From an uncultured Pelagibacteraceae bacterium (GTDB lineage: Bacteria > Pseudomonadota > Alphaproteobacteria > Pelagibacterales > Pelagibacteraceae): DNA of 64,000 nt. Positions 61,162 to 64,000 of the stretch are shown piece by piece. The position numbers and the translations under genes are program-made. Each line of letters starts with the position of its first letter. Within the stretch, counting starts at the first letter, position 1. Location of the stretch: positions 31,165 to 95,164 of the forward strand of contig CACLNT010000004.1 of the NCBI GenBank assembly GCA_902608385.1, given 5' to 3'. The notes beneath the pieces are model-generated. The model searched no databases. It was not told the DNA's origin and saw only the letters and a program-made list of their open reading frames with translations.

Positions 61162-61602
61162 ATGACAAATAAAAACTTAATTAAAATATTAATTGCATTA
61201 ACCTTTGTTTTTCTCGCAAATCAATCATTTGCTTCAGATGAAATAGTTGAAATGCTTAATAAATCTGGAAAAGAGTCAATGGTTTATTCTAAGAAAATTG
61301 TCAGAATAAACGTTGGAGACACTGTATTATGGAAAGCAACTGACAAAGGACACAATGTTGAGTTTATAAAAGGTGGCGTTCCTGAAGGAGTTAAAAAATT
61401 TAAATCAAAATTTAATAAAGATACTGAATATAAGTTTTCTATACCTGGTATTTATGCCTATTGGTGTACCCCTCATAAAAACATGGGAATGATTGGATTT
61501 GTAGTCGTTGGTAATGACAAGTCTAATTTAGAAGAAATTAAAAAAATTAGATTTGCAGCTAAGTCAAAAAAAATAGCTCCAGATTTAATTAATTCACTAT
61601 AA
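61162..61602 (+). CDS. Periplasmic cupredoxin (pseudoazurin-like)
   Basis: A 146-residue exported blue copper protein. The signal peptide ends near SFA-SDE. Copper ligands are the His in 'ATDKGHNVEFIKG' and the Cys, His and Met in 'AYWCTPHKNMGMIG', in the order of pseudoazurin. It shuttles electrons in the periplasm, for example between the bc1 complex or dehydrogenases and oxidases. The C-terminal ~20 residues are an extra basic tail. Good ribosome-binding site (GAAAGGA). Confidence 0.92.
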   Translation: MTNKNLIKILIALTFVFLANQSFASDEIVEMLNKSGKESMVYSKKIVRINVGDTVLWKATDKGHNVEFIKGGVPEGVKKFKSKFNKDTEYKFSIPGIYAYWCTPHKNMGMIGFVVVGNDKSNLEEIKKIRFAAKSKKIAPDLINSL

Positions 61603-61614
61603 TTATTTTAAACC

Positions 61615-61645
61615 ACTAAGGCTGCAGTCTTGTAGCCTTAGTTTA
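61615..61645 (+). terminator. Bidirectional terminator after the cupredoxin gene
   Basis: ACTAAGGCT and AGCCTTAGT form a perfect nine-base stem around a ten-base loop, followed by TTT and preceded by AAACC. It sits between convergent genes whose stops are 13 and 4 bases away, so it can serve both. Confidence 0.75.
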
Positions 61646-61648
61646 ACA

Positions 61649-62935
61649 TCAATTTTTAAAACCGTATTTTTTAAGCCTAACATCTCCAGTTCTTGCATGT
61701 GCTTCCATACCTTCATATCTTGAAAGTCTTGCTGCGGCTGCCCCAACTAATTCAGTAGACTCTTTTGTCATTCTTTGAAAACTTAATGTTTTAATGAATT
61801 TACCTACAAAAAGGCCACCTGTATATCTTCCAGCGCCTTTTGTCGGAAGAATATGATTTGTTCCAGAGCATTTATCTCCATATGCAACAGTTGTTTCTTC
61901 TCCAAGAAAAAGAGATCCATAATTTTTTAATTTTTTTAACCACCAATCTAAATTTTCTGTTTGTACCTCTAAGTGTTCAGGTGCGTATTGATCGCTGATT
62001 TTTACCATTTCTTCATTATTGTCACATAAAACAACTTCACCATAATCTCTCCAAGCAGCTTCAGCATTTGATCTTGGAAATTCTGGAAGATCTTGAATAA
62101 GTTGAGGAACCCTTTTCATAACTGCATCTGCTAAATTTTTGTCAGTCGTAAATAGCCATGCCGGTGAGTTGTAACCATGCTCTGCTTGACCAACCAAATC
62201 ATAAGCAACAATTTCTGGATCAGCATTTTTATCAGCTATTATTGCTATTTCAGTGGGACCAGCAAATAAATCAATACCAACTTTTCCGAATAATATTCTT
62301 TTTGCTTCTGCTACAAATTGATTTCCTGGTCCAACTAGAATATCAGCGGGTGTATTTTTAAAAAAGCCAAATGCCATAGCAGCTATTGCTTGTACGCCAC
62401 CTAAATTTAATATGACATCAGCTCCGCAAAGATCAGCTGTATAAATAATTTTTGGATGCGCACCTACATTTGGTTTTGGTGAACTGCAGCAAATAATATT
62501 TTTTACTCCTGCGACTTTTGCTGTTGTTATACTCATTACAGCAGAAGCTATGTGAGCATACCTACCAGCAGGGACATAACACCCGGCAGTATTTATCGGA
62601 ACTAATGTTTGACCAGCAAACAAGCCTTTTGACAACTCGACTTCAAAATTTTGTCCGTAATTTTTTAGTTGTGCTTCAGCAAACTTTCTTACCCTCTCAT
62701 AAGAAAATTGAATGTCATCTTTTGTTTTTTGATCAATATTTTTTTTTACTTCTTCTATTTTTTCTTTTGAAACAATTATTTCGCCTTCGTACTTATCAAA
62801 TTTTTTTGTTAATTCCTTACAACCTTCTTCTTTAGTTTTTTCCAGCTCAGTTAAAAGATTTTGAACTATTTCTTTTGTTTTAGTTTCATCACTTGATGAT
62901 GTTTTTTTAGCTTTTTTTAAGTATTGAATAGACAT
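61649..62935 (-). CDS. hpsN: Sulfopropanediol 3-dehydrogenase-like (HpsN) member of the histidinol dehydrogenase family
   Basis: A 428-residue protein of the HisD fold. From memory it resembles HpsN more than biosynthetic HisD. HpsN-like segments are 'GRYAHIASAVMS', 'PADILVGPGNQFVAEAKR', 'EHGYNSPAWLFTT' and 'YGSLFLGEETTVAYGDK', and it begins MSIQYLKKA. The catalytic Glu-His ('YAPEHLE') is present. HpsN oxidises (R)-2,3-dihydroxypropane-1-sulfonate to sulfolactate with NAD+. No other his gene is nearby. It stands 31 bases after a phosphotransacetylase-family gene. Confidence 0.75.
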   Translation of the reverse strand: MSIQYLKKAKKTSSSDETKTKEIVQNLLTELEKTKEEGCKELTKKFDKYEGEIIVSKEKIEEVKKNIDQKTKDDIQFSYERVRKFAEAQLKNYGQNFEVELSKGLFAGQTLVPINTAGCYVPAGRYAHIASAVMSITTAKVAGVKNIICCSSPKPNVGAHPKIIYTADLCGADVILNLGGVQAIAAMAFGFFKNTPADILVGPGNQFVAEAKRILFGKVGIDLFAGPTEIAIIADKNADPEIVAYDLVGQAEHGYNSPAWLFTTDKNLADAVMKRVPQLIQDLPEFPRSNAEAAWRDYGEVVLCDNNEEMVKISDQYAPEHLEVQTENLDWWLKKLKNYGSLFLGEETTVAYGDKCSGTNHILPTKGAGRYTGGLFVGKFIKTLSFQRMTKESTELVGAAAARLSRYEGMEAHARTGDVRLKKYGFKN

Positions 62936-62966
62936 TTTATTAAATTTTATCTTTCCATTAAATTAT

Positions 62967-63878
62967 TTAATCTAATGCAACAACAGCAGCAGCCATAGAT
63001 GCCAATCTTGCTGCAGCTTCATCTGATCTGCTTGTAATTACAACTGGAACTTTTCCACCAATAACTACACCGGCTGCACATGCTCCCATAAAGTAAATCA
63101 TCATTTTAACCAAACCATTGCCTGATTCAATATTAGGAACCAGTAATATATCTGCTTGTCCCGCAACAACATTTTTAATTCCTTTAATTGCTGCAGATTT
63201 TTTAGAAATACTATTATCAAATGCCAGAGGACCAAATACATCAGCATTTAGGTTTTCTTTTTTTGCTAATTCAGTAATTTCTTTTGCATCTAAGGAACTT
63301 TGCATGCTATCTAAAACTTCCTCAGTGGCAGACAATACAGCAACTTTTGGTCTTTCAATTCCAATTCTGTTAGAAAAATTAATCACATTTTTTAGGATAT
63401 GCATTTTTGTTTTTACACTTGGCGTAACATTTAAAGCTCCATCTGTAATAATTAATGGTTTATCTTGTTTTTCTAGGGTCATATGCCAGATATGACTTAA
63501 TCTTGTTTTGCTAATAAGATTGTATTCTTTTTTTATAACTTCCTTCATTAAGACATCTGTATGAATGTGACCTTTTACAATTATTTTTATTTTCCCTTTT
63601 GATGCAAGTTTAGCTGCAGCTTTTGCTGTACTATTTTCATCAGGCTCGTGAACGATCTTATATTTTGAAATATCAAATTTAAGATTATCAGCACACTTCT
63701 GTATTTCATCTTTATTTCCAATAAAAATTGGAACAATTAAGTTTTCATTTACAGCATCCATAATAGATAACATTGGCAAAGGTTTGCCAGCATTAACTAT
63801 GCCAGCGGTTACACCTTTTTTATTATGAGCAACATCTAAGAGATTATTAGGACAAACTATTTCTTTAGCTGAAATCAT
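62967..63878 (-). CDS. Phosphate acetyl/butyryltransferase family protein
   Basis: A 303-residue Pta/Ptb-family protein. It begins with 'NNLLDVAHNKKGVTAGIVNA' and contains 'GHIHTDVLMKEVIK', 'ILVPNIESGNGLVKMM' and the C-terminal 'VITSRSDEAAARLASMAAA', typical of the short phosphotransacetylase/phosphotransbutyrylase type. It interconverts acyl-CoA and acyl phosphate. It follows dhaK without a spacer and precedes the HpsN-like gene. In sulfonate pathways such an enzyme handles acetyl phosphate from Xsc, but no xsc is visible here. Confidence 0.85.
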   Translation of the reverse strand: MISAKEIVCPNNLLDVAHNKKGVTAGIVNAGKPLPMLSIMDAVNENLIVPIFIGNKDEIQKCADNLKFDISKYKIVHEPDENSTAKAAAKLASKGKIKIIVKGHIHTDVLMKEVIKKEYNLISKTRLSHIWHMTLEKQDKPLIITDGALNVTPSVKTKMHILKNVINFSNRIGIERPKVAVLSATEEVLDSMQSSLDAKEITELAKKENLNADVFGPLAFDNSISKKSAAIKGIKNVVAGQADILLVPNIESGNGLVKMMIYFMGACAAGVVIGGKVPVVITSRSDEAAARLASMAAAVVALD

Positions 63879-64000
63879 TTAATTATTCCAAAATGGACAT
63901 TCGCATTTATCAAATAGATTTTTTTTTCAGGTTATCTGATAATTTTAATGTAGTAATTGACATACCAGCCATTTCCATTGAAGTTGCATATCTTCCAACA
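63879..64000 (-). CDS. dhaK: Dihydroxyacetone kinase (DhaK) C-terminus, partial and frameshifted
   Basis: Only the last ~40 codons are inside the window. 'GRYATSMEMAGMSITTLKLS' matches the C-terminal block of DhaK-type kinases. As written the frame stops at 63910 in an early TGA. Deleting one base from the A9 run at 63919-63927 gives 'LKKNLFDKCECPFWNN' and a stop at 63879, touching the next start. That resembles the normal 'DAP-TPAF' DhaK ending. The kinase would phosphorylate dihydroxyacetone or a related ketose. Confidence 0.65.

Noticed and set aside
62158-62835. Plus-strand ORFs of 67 and 105 residues opposite the HpsN-like gene
   Set aside because: Sequence is low-complexity (runs of Leu, Gln, Phe) typical of the reverse complement of a real gene; no start signals.
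61649-62935. Annotation as histidinol dehydrogenase HisD
   Set aside because: No his genes nearby and several segments match HpsN better; kept as HpsN-like with moderate confidence.
1-64000. CRISPR arrays, IS elements, prophage, tRNA or rRNA genes
   Set aside because: No regularly spaced repeats, transposase or integrase motifs, or tRNA/rRNA-like sequences were seen in the intergenic spaces, which are all short.

Overview
The window is a very AT-rich, densely packed stretch of a free-living marine alphaproteobacterium of the SAR11 type (Pelagibacterales). I base this on gene content and style, not on a database search. There is a glycine betaine ABC transporter, trimethylamine monooxygenase, heterotetrameric sarcosine oxidase, dimethylglycine dehydrogenase, a DmdA-like GcvT protein and formate-tetrahydrofolate ligase. 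Intergenic gaps are mostly below 100 bases, and neighbouring genes often touch or overlap. I see no rRNA, tRNA, IS element, prophage or CRISPR array, and no gene-free stretch above 300 bases.

Layout. 1-690: end-clipped DUF1989-type gene on the minus strand. 860-9282: betaine-type binding protein, three small envelope genes, then ATPase, double permease, glycerol kinase, a GpsA-like dehydrogenase and a small membrane protein. 9267-16517: trimethylamine monooxygenase, iron alcohol dehydrogenase, a glutathione synthesis group (GATase, gshA, gshB) and fhs. 16653-21759: soxBDAG. 21838-25495: lipoprotein, homocysteine methyltransferase, TauE/SafE exporter, moaB, EamA transporter, DUF1244. 25524-33696: a form II CO-dehydrogenase-like molybdenum hydroxylase (coxG, coxS, coxL, coxM) with two XdhC pieces and a MobA-like protein, facing a moaA-moaC-moaD-moaE group. 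33741-41269: PhyH oxygenase, GYD protein, aldehyde dehydrogenase, FAH protein, ccdA, metF, TPR protein and two more 2-oxoglutarate oxygenase-type genes, one resembling gamma-butyrobetaine dioxygenase. 41291-45870: EamA transporter, DmdA-like GcvT protein and dimethylglycine dehydrogenase. 45963-50263: IMPase, a large predicted autotransporter, GATase and an AhpD-like protein. 50264-53530: a minus-strand run of very small proteins, including tandem SMR and tandem SnoaL-like pairs. 53533-60724: cysE, cysK, epimerase, ETHE1-type persulfide dioxygenase, 1-Cys peroxiredoxin and assorted enzymes. 60781-64000: cupredoxin, an HpsN-like sulfopropanediol dehydrogenase, a phosphotransacetylase-family protein and the 3' end of dhaK.

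Functional theme. Much of the window can be read as uptake and stepwise demethylation of methylated amines (betaine, dimethylglycine, sarcosine; trimethylamine to its N-oxide). The released C1 units would enter the tetrahydrofolate pool (GcvT domains, Fhs, MetF) and methionine synthesis. Sulfur metabolism is a second theme: cysteine, glutathione, persulfide, and possibly DHPS and DMSP. A molybdenum hydroxylase with its cofactor genes is the third.

Most notable technical observation: five genes (coxM, moaA, the DmdA-like gene, dimethylglycine dehydrogenase and dhaK) are each broken by what looks like one extra base in a run of six to nine A or T. Removing one base restores the conserved C-terminus each time. 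This points to homopolymer sequencing or assembly error, or to slippage-tolerated frameshifts, rather than ordinary gene decay. Most notable biological observation: the two adjacent SMR-type transporters both appear to lack the membrane glutamate (EmrE Glu14) that defines the family's mechanism. They sit in an undescribed-looking operon of tiny SnoaL, VOC, DUF1330 and related proteins.
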